From Gemmatimonadota bacterium (GTDB lineage Bacteria; Gemmatimonadota; Gemmatimonadetes; Gemmatimonadales; Gemmatimonadaceae): 64,000 nt of DNA. Each line of letters opens with the position of its first letter. The stretch's first letter is position 1. The notes beneath the pieces are model-generated. The model worked only from the letters and a program-made list of their open reading frames with translations. It did not search any database and was not told the origin of the DNA. The stretch is from the NCBI GenBank assembly GCA_016871915.1, contig VHBP01000002.1, positions 1 through 64,000 on the forward strand, in the 5' to 3' direction. Positions 53,935-63,269 of this stretch are shown here, piece by piece. Both the position numbers and the translations under genes were made by a program.

Positions 53935-56004
53935 ATGTCCCCACGCTTCGTTCGGTCCCTCCTCGCGCTCCTCGTCCTCTCGACGGCGACCCACGCACAG
54001 GATCGTCTCCGGACGATGCCGGGCTACGAGCGCTACGCCGCGATGGCGCCCAAGCTCGCGTCGAGCGTCAAGTCTGGCGCCATCACCCCGCAGTGGGCAG
54101 ACGACGGGAGTTCGTTCGAGTTCACGCGCGACGGCAAGCGCTTCCGCTACACCGTGGCGACCAAGGCGGTCAGTGAGGCAGGGCCGTTGAACGGCGGAGC
54201 CAGCATGGGGGCCCGCCGGATGAATGCGCCGGCGCGCGGACGCCAGTACACCGAGGCGTGGACCGCGGATTCGGCGATGAAGGCCGTCTATCGTGAGAAC
54301 AACCTCTTCATCTCGGCGCGCGATGGCTCCGGTGAGCGCCAGCTCACCACGGACGGGAGCAAGGAGCGGCGCATCAAGTACGGTACCGCGAGCTGGGTAT
54401 ACGGGGAGGAACTCGATCAGGTCACCGCGATGTGGTGGTCGCCGAACGGGAAGCAGCTCGCCTACTATCGGTTCGATGAGAACCCGGTGAAGGACTACTG
54501 GCTTCAGATGGACCAGACGGCGGTACAGGGCGCGGTGATGATCGAGGCCTATCCCAAGGCGGGGACGCAGAACCCGATCGTCGACCTCTTTGTCTTCGAC
54601 CAGGTGACGGGAAAGACTGTGCGTATCGACGCACGCGATAGGAAGCCGCTGACCGACGAGGTCGTCGGGCACTATGTGTACGGGATCACCTGGAGCCCGG
54701 ATGGCAGCGAGATCCTGCTCCGGCGCACCAACCGTCGACAGAACGTCATGGAGTTCGCGGCCTGTTCCCCAACGACCGGCGCCTGCCGCGTACTCGTACG
54801 TGAGGAGTGGCTCGCGAGCTGGACGGAGAATTCCCCGACCATCCGGTGGCTCGCCGACGGGGAGCGCTTCATCTGGGAGTCGGAGCGCACCGGCTTCAAG
54901 AACTACTACCTCTACGACCTGTCCGGGAAGCTCATCGCCCCGCTCACACAGCACCCCTTCGAGGTGGCGGGAATCGTGAAGGTGGACGAGGAGGCGAAGC
55001 AGCTGTGGTACTATGCGCGCAGCGGCGACAACTTCATGAAGCTGCAGCTCCATCGCGTTGGGCTCGATGGGAAGGGAGATCGTCGCCTCACCGATCCCGC
55101 CTTCAACCATACCGTCACGGTCGCACCGAATGGCCGCCACCTCGTCGACGTCGCGCAGAGCCATGCGATCGCGCCGGTGACGCGCGTGCTCGACGCCTCG
55201 GGGAAGGTGGTCGCGACCGTTGCCGAGAGCGACCTTACGGCGTTCACCGCCGCTGGGTTCCGCGCGCCGGAGATGTTCACCTACACCGCGGCGGACGGCA
55301 CGACCCCGCTTTACGGGATGCTGCACAAGCCGTCGAACTTCGACCCGTCCAAGCGCTATCCGGTGCTCTTCTCGGTCTACGCCGGGCCGGCGACCAACGG
55401 CGCGCGCGAGGTCTTCGGCCCGCCGATGGCGTGGACGGAGATGGGCTTCCTCGTCGTGACGCTCGACACCCGCAGTGCGGCGGGCCGCGGCAAGAAGGCG
55501 CTCGATGCGATCTACGAGAAGCTCGGCGAGGTGGAGATCGACGACCTCGCGGCCGCCTCACGCCACCTGGGCAAGCTCCCCTTCGTCGATGGGCAGCGCG
55601 TCGGGATCTTCGGCACCTCGTACGGCGGCTATGCCTCGGCGCTCGCGCTCCTGCGGCACCCGGATGCCTTCCATGCCGCATCGGCCTCCTCGTCGGTGAC
55701 GAGCTGGCATCACTACGACACGATCTACACCGAGCGGTACATGTACACCCCGCAGTCGAACCCCGAGGGCTACAAGAAGGGGAACGCGATGGAGTACGCG
55801 GCGAACCTGCGCGGCCGGCTCATGATCTTCTACGGCACCGCCGATGACAACGTGCATCCCAATAACTCGATGCAGTTGATCCAGGCGCTCCAGCGGGCCG
55901 GAAAGAGCTTCGAGGTGCAGGTCGGCCCCGACGTGGGGCACGCCAGCATCAATCAGCAGCGGATGATGGAGTTCTTCATTCAGTCGCTCGTCCTCGAGCG
56001 GTAA
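53935..56004 (+). CDS. S9 family (dipeptidyl peptidase IV-like) serine peptidase
   Basis: N-terminal propeller, FGTSYGGYASALALLRHPDAFHAASASSSVTSWHHYDTIYTERYM, GTADDNVHPNNSMQLIQAL, VGPDVGHAS. Confidence 0.94.
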   Translation: MSPRFVRSLLALLVLSTATHAQDRLRTMPGYERYAAMAPKLASSVKSGAITPQWADDGSSFEFTRDGKRFRYTVATKAVSEAGPLNGGASMGARRMNAPARGRQYTEAWTADSAMKAVYRENNLFISARDGSGERQLTTDGSKERRIKYGTASWVYGEELDQVTAMWWSPNGKQLAYYRFDENPVKDYWLQMDQTAVQGAVMIEAYPKAGTQNPIVDLFVFDQVTGKTVRIDARDRKPLTDEVVGHYVYGITWSPDGSEILLRRTNRRQNVMEFAACSPTTGACRVLVREEWLASWTENSPTIRWLADGERFIWESERTGFKNYYLYDLSGKLIAPLTQHPFEVAGIVKVDEEAKQLWYYARSGDNFMKLQLHRVGLDGKGDRRLTDPAFNHTVTVAPNGRHLVDVAQSHAIAPVTRVLDASGKVVATVAESDLTAFTAAGFRAPEMFTYTAADGTTPLYGMLHKPSNFDPSKRYPVLFSVYAGPATNGAREVFGPPMAWTEMGFLVVTLDTRSAAGRGKKALDAIYEKLGEVEIDDLAAASRHLGKLPFVDGQRVGIFGTSYGGYASALALLRHPDAFHAASASSSVTSWHHYDTIYTERYMYTPQSNPEGYKKGNAMEYAANLRGRLMIFYGTADDNVHPNNSMQLIQALQRAGKSFEVQVGPDVGHASINQQRMMEFFIQSLVLER

Positions 56005-57197
56005 CGCGCAAGCCACTCGGCGCTCCACGAGGAGAAGCGATCCTCGCGGAGCGCCGTTCGTGCGTCCGCCATCAGCTGGATCAGGTGGGTCACGTTGTGG
56101 AGCGCGAGGAGCCGGAGGCCAAGCATCTCGCCTGCGGCGAAGAGGTGCCGCAGATAGGCGCGATCGTAACGCGTGCAGGCTGGGCAGGGGCATCCCTCCA
56201 CCAACGGTCGCCGATCGGTGCGATGCGCCGCCCGCTTGATCTGGACCGTGCCGCCGTGCGAGAAGAAGGTCCCGTGCCGGCCCATCCGGGTCGGGGCGAC
56301 GCAGTCGAAGAGATCGACGCCGCGCGCCACCGCCTCCACGAGATCATCGGGATGCCCGACGCCCATCAGGTAGCGCGGACGTTCGCGCGGAAGTTCGCTG
56401 TCGCAGACCTCGAGGGTCGCGAGCATCGAGGGCTTCGGCTCGCCGACGGAGAGCCCGCCGATCGCGATCGCCTCCCAATCCCCGGTCTGCAGGATCCCAC
56501 GCGCGGAGGCGCGACGGAGTTCGGCGTGCACCCCACCTTGGACGATCGGGAGGAGGAGCTGCGGGGGCGGCGCGAGGTCGCTGACCGGGTCATGCATCGC
56601 GAGCGGGGGCGCGCCCAGCGGGGCCTCGAGGTGCGTGATCGGTGCGCGCCCTTCCTGGGAGATGCGATCGAACTCGATGCGACAGCGCTCCAACCAACGT
56701 AGGCTGCGCTCCATCGCGGCGCGTGAGGCATCGACATCCGACCGCCCCTCGATCAACTCGTCGAGCTGCATGATGCAGTCGGCGCCGAGGTTCCGCTCGA
56801 TGCGCATCACCGCTTCCGGCGTGTAATCGTGGAGTGAGCCGTCGAGCGGAGAGCGGAAGGTGATCCCTTTCTCACTCACGGTGCGGAGTTGCGCGAGCGA
56901 GAAGACCTGAAACCCTCCGGAATCGGTGAGCATCGGCCCTTCCCACCGCGTGAAGGCGTGGAGTCCGCCGAGTGCGCGCACCATCTCGTCGCCGGGACGC
57001 AGATAGAGATGGAAGGCGTTGGAGAGGATCATCCGCCCGCCGGCGGTGGCGACCTCATCGACGCTCAGTCCCTTGATAGTGCCGTGGGTCCCCACCGGCA
57101 TGAAGGCCGGGGTCTCCACCGGTCCATGCGGTGTGGTGAAGTGGCCGAGTCGAGCGGCGCCGGCGGGATGACTGGTCGAGAAGGCGAAGGCGGTCAC
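55980..57197 (-). CDS. tgt: tRNA-guanine (queuine) transglycosylase
   Basis: ETPAFMPVGTHGTIKGLSVDEV; MLTDSGGFQVFSL; RYLMGVGHPDDLVEAV; CPCPACTRYDRAYLRHL. Confidence 0.96.
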   Translation of the reverse strand: MTAFAFSTSHPAGAARLGHFTTPHGPVETPAFMPVGTHGTIKGLSVDEVATAGGRMILSNAFHLYLRPGDEMVRALGGLHAFTRWEGPMLTDSGGFQVFSLAQLRTVSEKGITFRSPLDGSLHDYTPEAVMRIERNLGADCIMQLDELIEGRSDVDASRAAMERSLRWLERCRIEFDRISQEGRAPITHLEAPLGAPPLAMHDPVSDLAPPPQLLLPIVQGGVHAELRRASARGILQTGDWEAIAIGGLSVGEPKPSMLATLEVCDSELPRERPRYLMGVGHPDDLVEAVARGVDLFDCVAPTRMGRHGTFFSHGGTVQIKRAAHRTDRRPLVEGCPCPACTRYDRAYLRHLFAAGEMLGLRLLALHNVTHLIQLMADARTALREDRFSSWSAEWLARYRSRTSD

Positions 57198-57206
57198 ACC
57201 GGAAAG

Positions 57207-58139
57207 CTACCGACTCCCGACGCGCGACATCACCGAGTCGACGATGGCCTGTAGGATCTGCGGCCGGCTACCGAGCATGTGCGGGCCGTCGATCCAGATC
57301 TGCTCCTTCGGGGCCTGTGCCGCGTCCCAGAGCGCTTGCACGGCGGCCGGTGGGATCCGCTCGTCCTGTGTGGCGTTGAGCATCACGACGGGACGTGGGG
57401 CGACCCGGTCGATCCAATGCTCGGGCGCGAAGCGAGGACCCGAGACGAGCAGCGTCCCGAGGGCGGCGAGGGGGACGCGGAACAACGCGTTCGGGACATC
57501 ACGACGAAGGCCGGACTCGATCATCAGGTACGGACGCCCGCCCCCGTGCGCGATCCAGAGACGGGTGACGCGGGAATCCCGCGCGGCGGCGATCGTCGCG
57601 AAGGGGGCGCCAAAGCTCGCCCCCATCAGCTCCATCCGCGCGGGGTCCACCTCAGGGTCGCGTCGCAGGTAGTCGAGCACGAGGGTGACCGCGGGCGGGG
57701 TGGCGTAGAAGGCGCGCCGGATCGCGGGGACCTGGGCGAGGACGGCGAGTCCCTTGGCCTTGAGGTCGCCATCGAACGGATAGTCGATCGCGGCGACGAT
57801 GGTGCCGCGCGTATCGGCGAGGAGTTTCGCTGCGCCGCGACCGCGCTCGGCGCCACCGAGGATGAGGAAGGCGGGGCGGGGCGAGGTGGTGGAGGCGATC
57901 GGTCGGCGCACCGCGAGGGTGACGATGAGCCCCGTATCGTTGGTGAGTCGGATGACCGATTCCCGATGGCCGTCGCCCTCCACGGATTCGAGCGTATCGA
58001 CCTGAGTCAGGGCGCCAGTGTGGGCGTCGAAGACCGGTTCGGGATCCCGCAGGAGCCAGAGGACGAGCGCACCGATCGCCGCGACCTCGAGCAGGGCGAT
58101 CCCGAGTAGTGTGTGGTGAGCGAGAGCACCGCGTCGCAT
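57207..58139 (-). CDS. Alpha/beta hydrolase-like protein
   Basis: ELMGASFGAPFATIAA nucleophile elbow-like motif (G-A-S-F-G); VMLNATQDERIPPAAV; N-terminal TM. Confidence 0.75.
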   Translation of the reverse strand: MRRGALAHHTLLGIALLEVAAIGALVLWLLRDPEPVFDAHTGALTQVDTLESVEGDGHRESVIRLTNDTGLIVTLAVRRPIASTTSPRPAFLILGGAERGRGAAKLLADTRGTIVAAIDYPFDGDLKAKGLAVLAQVPAIRRAFYATPPAVTLVLDYLRRDPEVDPARMELMGASFGAPFATIAAARDSRVTRLWIAHGGGRPYLMIESGLRRDVPNALFRVPLAALGTLLVSGPRFAPEHWIDRVAPRPVVMLNATQDERIPPAAVQALWDAAQAPKEQIWIDGPHMLGSRPQILQAIVDSVMSRVGSR

Positions 58140-58186
58140 GGGGGAAGGTTAGCGCGTGGGGATGGGGGGTCGTATAGCTTTCCGGC

Positions 58187-59362
58187 GTGACTGCGACCGT
58201 ACTACCCCCCGAGGCGTCGCGGCGGATCCTCCCCGCGCTCGCCACCTCGACGGCCCCCGATGTCTGGGTCCATCGCTTCGACGACCACACCCACGGCTGG
58301 ACCCTCGCCGTGGCGACGCACGCCGCGCCGGGCTCTGGCAAGCTCTCCCTCGGCGGATTCCGTATCGCCCCGGATGAGCGCATGCGCTCCGAGGGGTTCA
58401 CCCCCGAGCGCGAGGCGATCGCCCTCGCGATGGGGATGGAGGAGAAGGTCCGCTGGTCGCGCCTGCTCGGAGTGGGTGGGCCGCTTGCCAAACGGGACCT
58501 CTCGCGGATCGTCGGCGGGAAGTGCGTGCTCGCGCCGACCCCAGATGCGCGAGTGGGACAGCCCAACGATCGGGCCCTCCTCGACTTCGCCATCGCGGGG
58601 TTCCAAGCGATCGAGCGCGAGTCAGGGATCTTCCTCGTGACGGGCCAGGACCTCGGACATGGGATGCTCCACGATGGGTCGAGCAGCTCGCTCGCCTATC
58701 TCAATGCGCGGTATCGTGGGAGCGTCGTCGCCGATACGTCGGGGCCCACCGCCGAGGGGAATGTGCAGGTCCTACTCGGGATGTTGCGCGCCGCCGAGGT
58801 GCCAGTCGCGCAGGCGACCGTCCTGCTAATCGGGTGTGGGAACATCGGGATACACATGGTGGAGCGGTTGCGTCCGATGGGGGTGACGTTGCTCGTCTGC
58901 GAGTCGCGCCCTGAGCGGCGGGTGGAGCTCGCCGCGCTGGGGATCCGTGCGGTGGGGCCAGAGGGGAAGCTCGCGCTGTTGGCCGAGCCAGTCGATGCGG
59001 TGGTGGTGAATGGCGCGGGGGGCTCGCTCGATGCGGCGACGATCGCGGCCTGTGTGGCGAACCCGCGCCTGCAGGTGATCTGCGGGAGTGAGAACCTCGC
59101 GATGCCCGATCCCGCCGGAACCGACGCGCTCCGACGTGGGCGGAAGTCCTCGTGCCCGACCGAACTCGGCGGGATGATGGGGTATCTCACCGCGGTCGAG
59201 GAGTATCTCGCCAAGGCGGATGGGATGCCGTTCGACGTGGCGACGGTGATGCACGCGGCCGCGGCGCTGGAGCCCGCGGCGTACGAGGCGACGGCGCGTC
59301 AGCGCGCGGGCGGGTTCGCGGAGACGTTCGAGCAGGTGGTGGAGGGGATGACGCGCGGCTGA
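58187..59362 (+). CDS. Divergent Glu/Leu/Phe/Val dehydrogenase family protein
   Basis: LSLGGFRIAPDERM, VGGKCVLAPTPD, VTGQDLGHG, LLIGCGNIGIHMVERL, ICGSENLAMPDPAG; GTG start. Confidence 0.75.
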   Translation: MTATVLPPEASRRILPALATSTAPDVWVHRFDDHTHGWTLAVATHAAPGSGKLSLGGFRIAPDERMRSEGFTPEREAIALAMGMEEKVRWSRLLGVGGPLAKRDLSRIVGGKCVLAPTPDARVGQPNDRALLDFAIAGFQAIERESGIFLVTGQDLGHGMLHDGSSSSLAYLNARYRGSVVADTSGPTAEGNVQVLLGMLRAAEVPVAQATVLLIGCGNIGIHMVERLRPMGVTLLVCESRPERRVELAALGIRAVGPEGKLALLAEPVDAVVVNGAGGSLDAATIAACVANPRLQVICGSENLAMPDPAGTDALRRGRKSSCPTELGGMMGYLTAVEEYLAKADGMPFDVATVMHAAAALEPAAYEATARQRAGGFAETFEQVVEGMTRG

Positions 59363-59384
59363 GCGTCATCCCCCGCGAAGCCAC

Positions 59385-61913
59385 TCAGGGCGCGTTGCCG
59401 GTGAAGAAGTAGAGGATGCCGCCGTAGGACGCCATCACGGCGCGCGTCCCATCGTCAGAGACACGGACGAACCAGACCTCCGGGTCCGCGGCACCGGCAC
59501 GGGCCTTCCAGGCCCCGGCGACCTGGGTCGCGAAGGAGGCGCGGCCAAGTCGGACGTTGCCGTTCGCATCGAAGACGAAAATCTGTCCACCGCCGCTCCC
59601 GCCCCCGCGCGTCCCTGCACTGATGCTCTTCCCGTCCGGTGTGATGTGCACAGTGCGCTGCCCTCCATCCATCGGGGGATTGAGTGGCACCCCAGTCGCC
59701 GGACGCTTCCACGCGAGCGTGGCTGCGGTGGAGGAGAGATCGTACAGGCGCAGGTCGCTGCCTTGGGTCCCGACCACGGCCCGTGAGGCATCGGCGGTGA
59801 GATCCACCCAGTAGATGCGGCTCGCGACATCCTGTGTGCTCCGCGTCCAGGTGGTGCTCGCCGGGTTCGTCCGAACGTAGTAATGGAGACGTCCCGCCCA
59901 ATCGCCGGCGATGATGCGATTCCCGTCGCTGGAGATGGCGAGGGAGCGGAGTTCCCCATTCTCCGCGGTGGTCGGGATCGTGTCCCACAGCACGCGGGTG
60001 CGCGACGTCAGATCGTAGACGGCGACGATGGAGAGTTGGCGCCCGCTGATCTCTTGCCGTCCGCCGTACGCGAGCCAGCGTCCCCCTGAGGCGAAGTCCA
60101 TCGCGCGCGTCTGAGTGAGGGTGCTGTCCACGAAGACCGGGTCGAGCGGAGATGCCGCGTCAAGGTCCAGCAAGACGAAGCGCTGACCTCCGGTGCCGGC
60201 CCACCGTCCATCATCGGAGATGGCGACGCCCCGCACCTGGGTGTTGCCGGTGAGCGGGCGTCCTCGATTGCGCAGCGCCGTCCCCTGAAAGACATAGACC
60301 TGCTCATCGTCGGAGCCGACGACCGTCCGCGCTCCGTCCGGTGTCATCGCGACGGCCCAGGTCGCGCCACCGACATCGTGTCGGGCAAGCACCGTCCCGG
60401 TGAAGTCGGTGAAGAGGAGCTCTCGGGTCGTGGAGGTCCCATCGACATTCGGTCCCACGGCGATACGAGAGAGGTCGCGCGACGCGGCGCCCATGAAGAG
60501 GCCCTGCGTCGCCGTGACGAGACTGTCGCGCAGGGTGAGCGAGGTACTGGGCGCTGCAACCGAAACGCTGGCGGTTCCAAGTTGACCTTCGCTGATCGCG
60601 CCGACGGAGGACGTCCCGGCGGCGACCGCGGTCACCACGCCCGTTGATGATACGCGCACTTTGGTGCTGTCACCGGATAGCCAGGTGATAGTGCGCCCGG
60701 TGAGGGTGACGCCGGCGGCATCGGTGAGGGTGGCGGTCAGCTGGCGCGTCTCCCCGATCGTGAGGGTGAGCGGCGTGGGGGTGACCACGACGCGCGCGAC
60801 CGGGACCGGCGAGACGGTGACGCTCGCGGTCGCGCTCTTCCCATCGACACTCGCGGTGATGCGCGTCTCGCCGGCGGTGGCGGCGCGCACGAGTTGGGCG
60901 GTGACGAGGCCGGCGGCGTCCACCTTGGCGATCGTCGTGTCCTGACTGGTCCACGTCACCTTGCGTCCCGTGAGCGCCGCGCCTGCCCCGTCGCGCGGGG
61001 TCGCCGTCAGCTGACCGGTGGCTCCGCTGGCCAGCGTGAGGGTCGCCGGCGTCACGCTCACCTGCGCGGCAGTCGGATCGGGGGCTGGTTCCGATGGGCC
61101 ACCGCCGCACGCCACCGCGGAGAGTGCAATCAACGCTAGGGCGATGCGGGAGCGGAACTTCGCCAGCGCGTCCTTCGTGAACTCCGAGAGCACCATCCGA
61201 CCGCTCATCGCGGCGCGCTGGCTCATCTCGGCCTCCCATCCCTCGGTCCCGCGCCAGAAGATCCGCTTCATCTCGCGCATCGCCTCCGGGTTCGCTGCTG
61301 CGAGGCGCGTCGCATGGGCCGCGACCGCCGCGTCGAGTGCGGCCTCATCGTCCACGAGCATCGAATAGAGCCCGTGCCGCTCGCACCACTCGGCGTCGTG
61401 CCAATCGGCGTGCACGCCCAGGTTCATGAAGCGGGCGAGTCCGAGCTTCCGCTCGATCACCACGCCGACGACGAAGGGGCCGATGCCCACTTGGAGCTCG
61501 CTCAACTTGGCGCGCGCGCTCCGCACAGCGATGGAGTAGTCACTTGCGGCGATCAGCCCCAGCGCGCCCCCGGCGGCCTGCCCCTGCACCCGGGTCAGGA
61601 CGAACTTCGGGGCCTCGACCATCGCACGGATCACCTGCGAGAAGCCGGAGAAGAAGCGCTGGCCCTCCTCGGCAGTGGCGACCGCGAGGAACTCGTCGAA
61701 GGAGGCGCCGGCGCAGAAGGTCGAGCTCCCGGTGCTCCGGAGGACGATCACCCGGGCGGCGGGGTCCGCGCCGGCGGTGCGGATCGCCCGCGCCAGCTCG
61801 ACGAGGAGGGCCGAGGGAAGGGAGTTCCCCTTGGGGTGGGCGAACTCGACGGTGGCGATCCCGTCGGCGGTGCGGGTCTGGACGGTTCCGGCGGAGAGGG
61901 CAGCGTCGGACAT
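59385..61913 (-). CDS. Fusion ORF: N-terminal enoyl-CoA hydratase/isomerase (crotonase, ~253 aa) joined to lipoprotein signal + two BIG2-like repeats + WD40-like propeller
   Basis: Crotonase: VEFAHPKGNSLPSALLVELARAI...FCAGASFDEFL...QGQAAGGALGLIAASDYSIA; junction ALAKF|RSRIALALIALSAVACGGG; then VSVTPATLTLASGATGQLTATPRD / VVVTPTPLTLTIGETRQLTATLTD repeats. Confidence 0.85.
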   Translation of the reverse strand: MSDAALSAGTVQTRTADGIATVEFAHPKGNSLPSALLVELARAIRTAGADPAARVIVLRSTGSSTFCAGASFDEFLAVATAEEGQRFFSGFSQVIRAMVEAPKFVLTRVQGQAAGGALGLIAASDYSIAVRSARAKLSELQVGIGPFVVGVVIERKLGLARFMNLGVHADWHDAEWCERHGLYSMLVDDEAALDAAVAAHATRLAAANPEAMREMKRIFWRGTEGWEAEMSQRAAMSGRMVLSEFTKDALAKFRSRIALALIALSAVACGGGPSEPAPDPTAAQVSVTPATLTLASGATGQLTATPRDGAGAALTGRKVTWTSQDTTIAKVDAAGLVTAQLVRAATAGETRITASVDGKSATASVTVSPVPVARVVVTPTPLTLTIGETRQLTATLTDAAGVTLTGRTITWLSGDSTKVRVSSTGVVTAVAAGTSSVGAISEGQLGTASVSVAAPSTSLTLRDSLVTATQGLFMGAASRDLSRIAVGPNVDGTSTTRELLFTDFTGTVLARHDVGGATWAVAMTPDGARTVVGSDDEQVYVFQGTALRNRGRPLTGNTQVRGVAISDDGRWAGTGGQRFVLLDLDAASPLDPVFVDSTLTQTRAMDFASGGRWLAYGGRQEISGRQLSIVAVYDLTSRTRVLWDTIPTTAENGELRSLAISSDGNRIIAGDWAGRLHYYVRTNPASTTWTRSTQDVASRIYWVDLTADASRAVVGTQGSDLRLYDLSSTAATLAWKRPATGVPLNPPMDGGQRTVHITPDGKSISAGTRGGGSGGGQIFVFDANGNVRLGRASFATQVAGAWKARAGAADPEVWFVRVSDDGTRAVMASYGGILYFFTGNAP

Positions 61914-61955
61914 GGATTGGACCTGACGAGAGGGGTGCGGCGGGGAGAGGCCGAT

Positions 61956-61975
61956 GGCTACCCTGCGCGGTAGCC
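61956..61975. promoter_or_regulatory. Inverted repeat GGCTACC-ctgcgc-GGTAGCC in the crotonase/paaA divergent intergenic region
   Basis: Perfect 7-bp arms just upstream of TATAGTTTATTACAT-ATG of paaA. Confidence 0.6.
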
Positions 61976-61995
61976 GGCTCTATAGTTTATTACAT

Positions 61996-62964
61996 ATGAC
62001 CACAACCATCCGCCAGCTCCCCGCGGACGACCCGGCTCAGGTCGCCGCCTTCGAGGCCCTCATCGCGGCCGGGGAGAGCATCGAGCCCAAGGACTGGATG
62101 CCGGCCCGCTACCGGTCGCAGCTCACGCGCATGATGTCCCAGCACGCCCATTCCGAGGTCGTCGGGATGCTCCCGGAGGGGAACTGGATCACCCGCGCCC
62201 CCTCGCTGCGTCGCAAGCAGTCGCTGATCGCGAAGGTGCAGGACGAGGCGGGGCATGGGCTCTACATCTACTGTGGGACCGAGACCCTCGGTGTCGATCG
62301 CTTCGATCTCTTCAACCAGCTCCTCGACGGGACGGCGAAGTATTCGAGCATCTTCAACTATCCGACGCTCTCGTGGGCCGACATGGGCGTCATCGGGTGG
62401 CTCGTCGACGGCGCCGCGATCGTGAATCAGACGGTGCTCGCGAAGACCTCGTACGGGCCCTATGCGCGCGCGATGGTGCGCATCTGCAAGGAAGAGAACT
62501 TCCATAAGCGGCAGGGCTACGAGATCTGCACCGTGCTCGCCAATGGGACGCCGGCGCAGCGGGCGATGCTGCAGGATGCCGTCGATCGCTTCTGGTGGCC
62601 CTCGCTCATGATGTTCGGGCCGTCGGACACCAATTCGCTGAACAGCGGGGAACTCCTCCGCTGGAAGGTGAAGCGGAAGACCAACGACGAGCTCCGTCAG
62701 CGCTTCGTGAACCTCACCATCCCGCAGGCGCAGGCGCTCGGGATCACGGTGCCCGATCCGGATCTGCGCTTCGATCCCGAGACCAAGAACTGGGTCTTCG
62801 GCGAGATCGATTGGTCGGAGTTCCAGCAGGTGATCTCGGGGAACGGACCGTGCAATCGCGAGCGGCTCGAGGCGCGCCGCAAGGCCCATGACGATGGCCA
62901 GTGGGTGCGCGAGGCGGCCTCGGCCCATGCGGCGAAGCGCGCCCGGAAGACCGAGGCGGCGTGA
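61996..62964 (+). CDS. paaA: 1,2-phenylacetyl-CoA epoxidase subunit PaaA
   Basis: [63 protein letters not shown]. Confidence 0.96.
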   Translation: MTTTIRQLPADDPAQVAAFEALIAAGESIEPKDWMPARYRSQLTRMMSQHAHSEVVGMLPEGNWITRAPSLRRKQSLIAKVQDEAGHGLYIYCGTETLGVDRFDLFNQLLDGTAKYSSIFNYPTLSWADMGVIGWLVDGAAIVNQTVLAKTSYGPYARAMVRICKEENFHKRQGYEICTVLANGTPAQRAMLQDAVDRFWWPSLMMFGPSDTNSLNSGELLRWKVKRKTNDELRQRFVNLTIPQAQALGITVPDPDLRFDPETKNWVFGEIDWSEFQQVISGNGPCNRERLEARRKAHDDGQWVREAASAHAAKRARKTEAA

Positions 62965-63269
62965 TGGCGGAGCCCACCGGTCCCACCGACAGCCACTGGC
63001 CCCTCTGGGAGGTCTTCACCCAGGGAAACGTCGGGGAACCGTTCGAGCATGCGGGGAGCCTCCACGCCACCGATGCGGAGCACGCGCTCCAGAACGCCCG
63101 TGACGTCTATGCGCGGCGCGGTGAGGCGATGAATCTCTGGGTCGTCCCGTCGACCGCGATCACGGCCTCGGCGCCGAGTGATGCGGGGCCGTTCTTCGAC
63201 CCTGGGAACGACAAGGCGTACCGGCATCCGCAGTTCTACAAGGCGCCGCGCGGCATCCGTGTCTTCTGA
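62964..63269 (+). CDS. paaB: 1,2-phenylacetyl-CoA epoxidase subunit PaaB
   Basis: WPLWEVFTQGNVGEPFEHAGSLHATDAEHALQNARDVYARRGEAMNLWVVPS. Confidence 0.95.
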   Translation: MAEPTGPTDSHWPLWEVFTQGNVGEPFEHAGSLHATDAEHALQNARDVYARRGEAMNLWVVPSTAITASAPSDAGPFFDPGNDKAYRHPQFYKAPRGIRVF

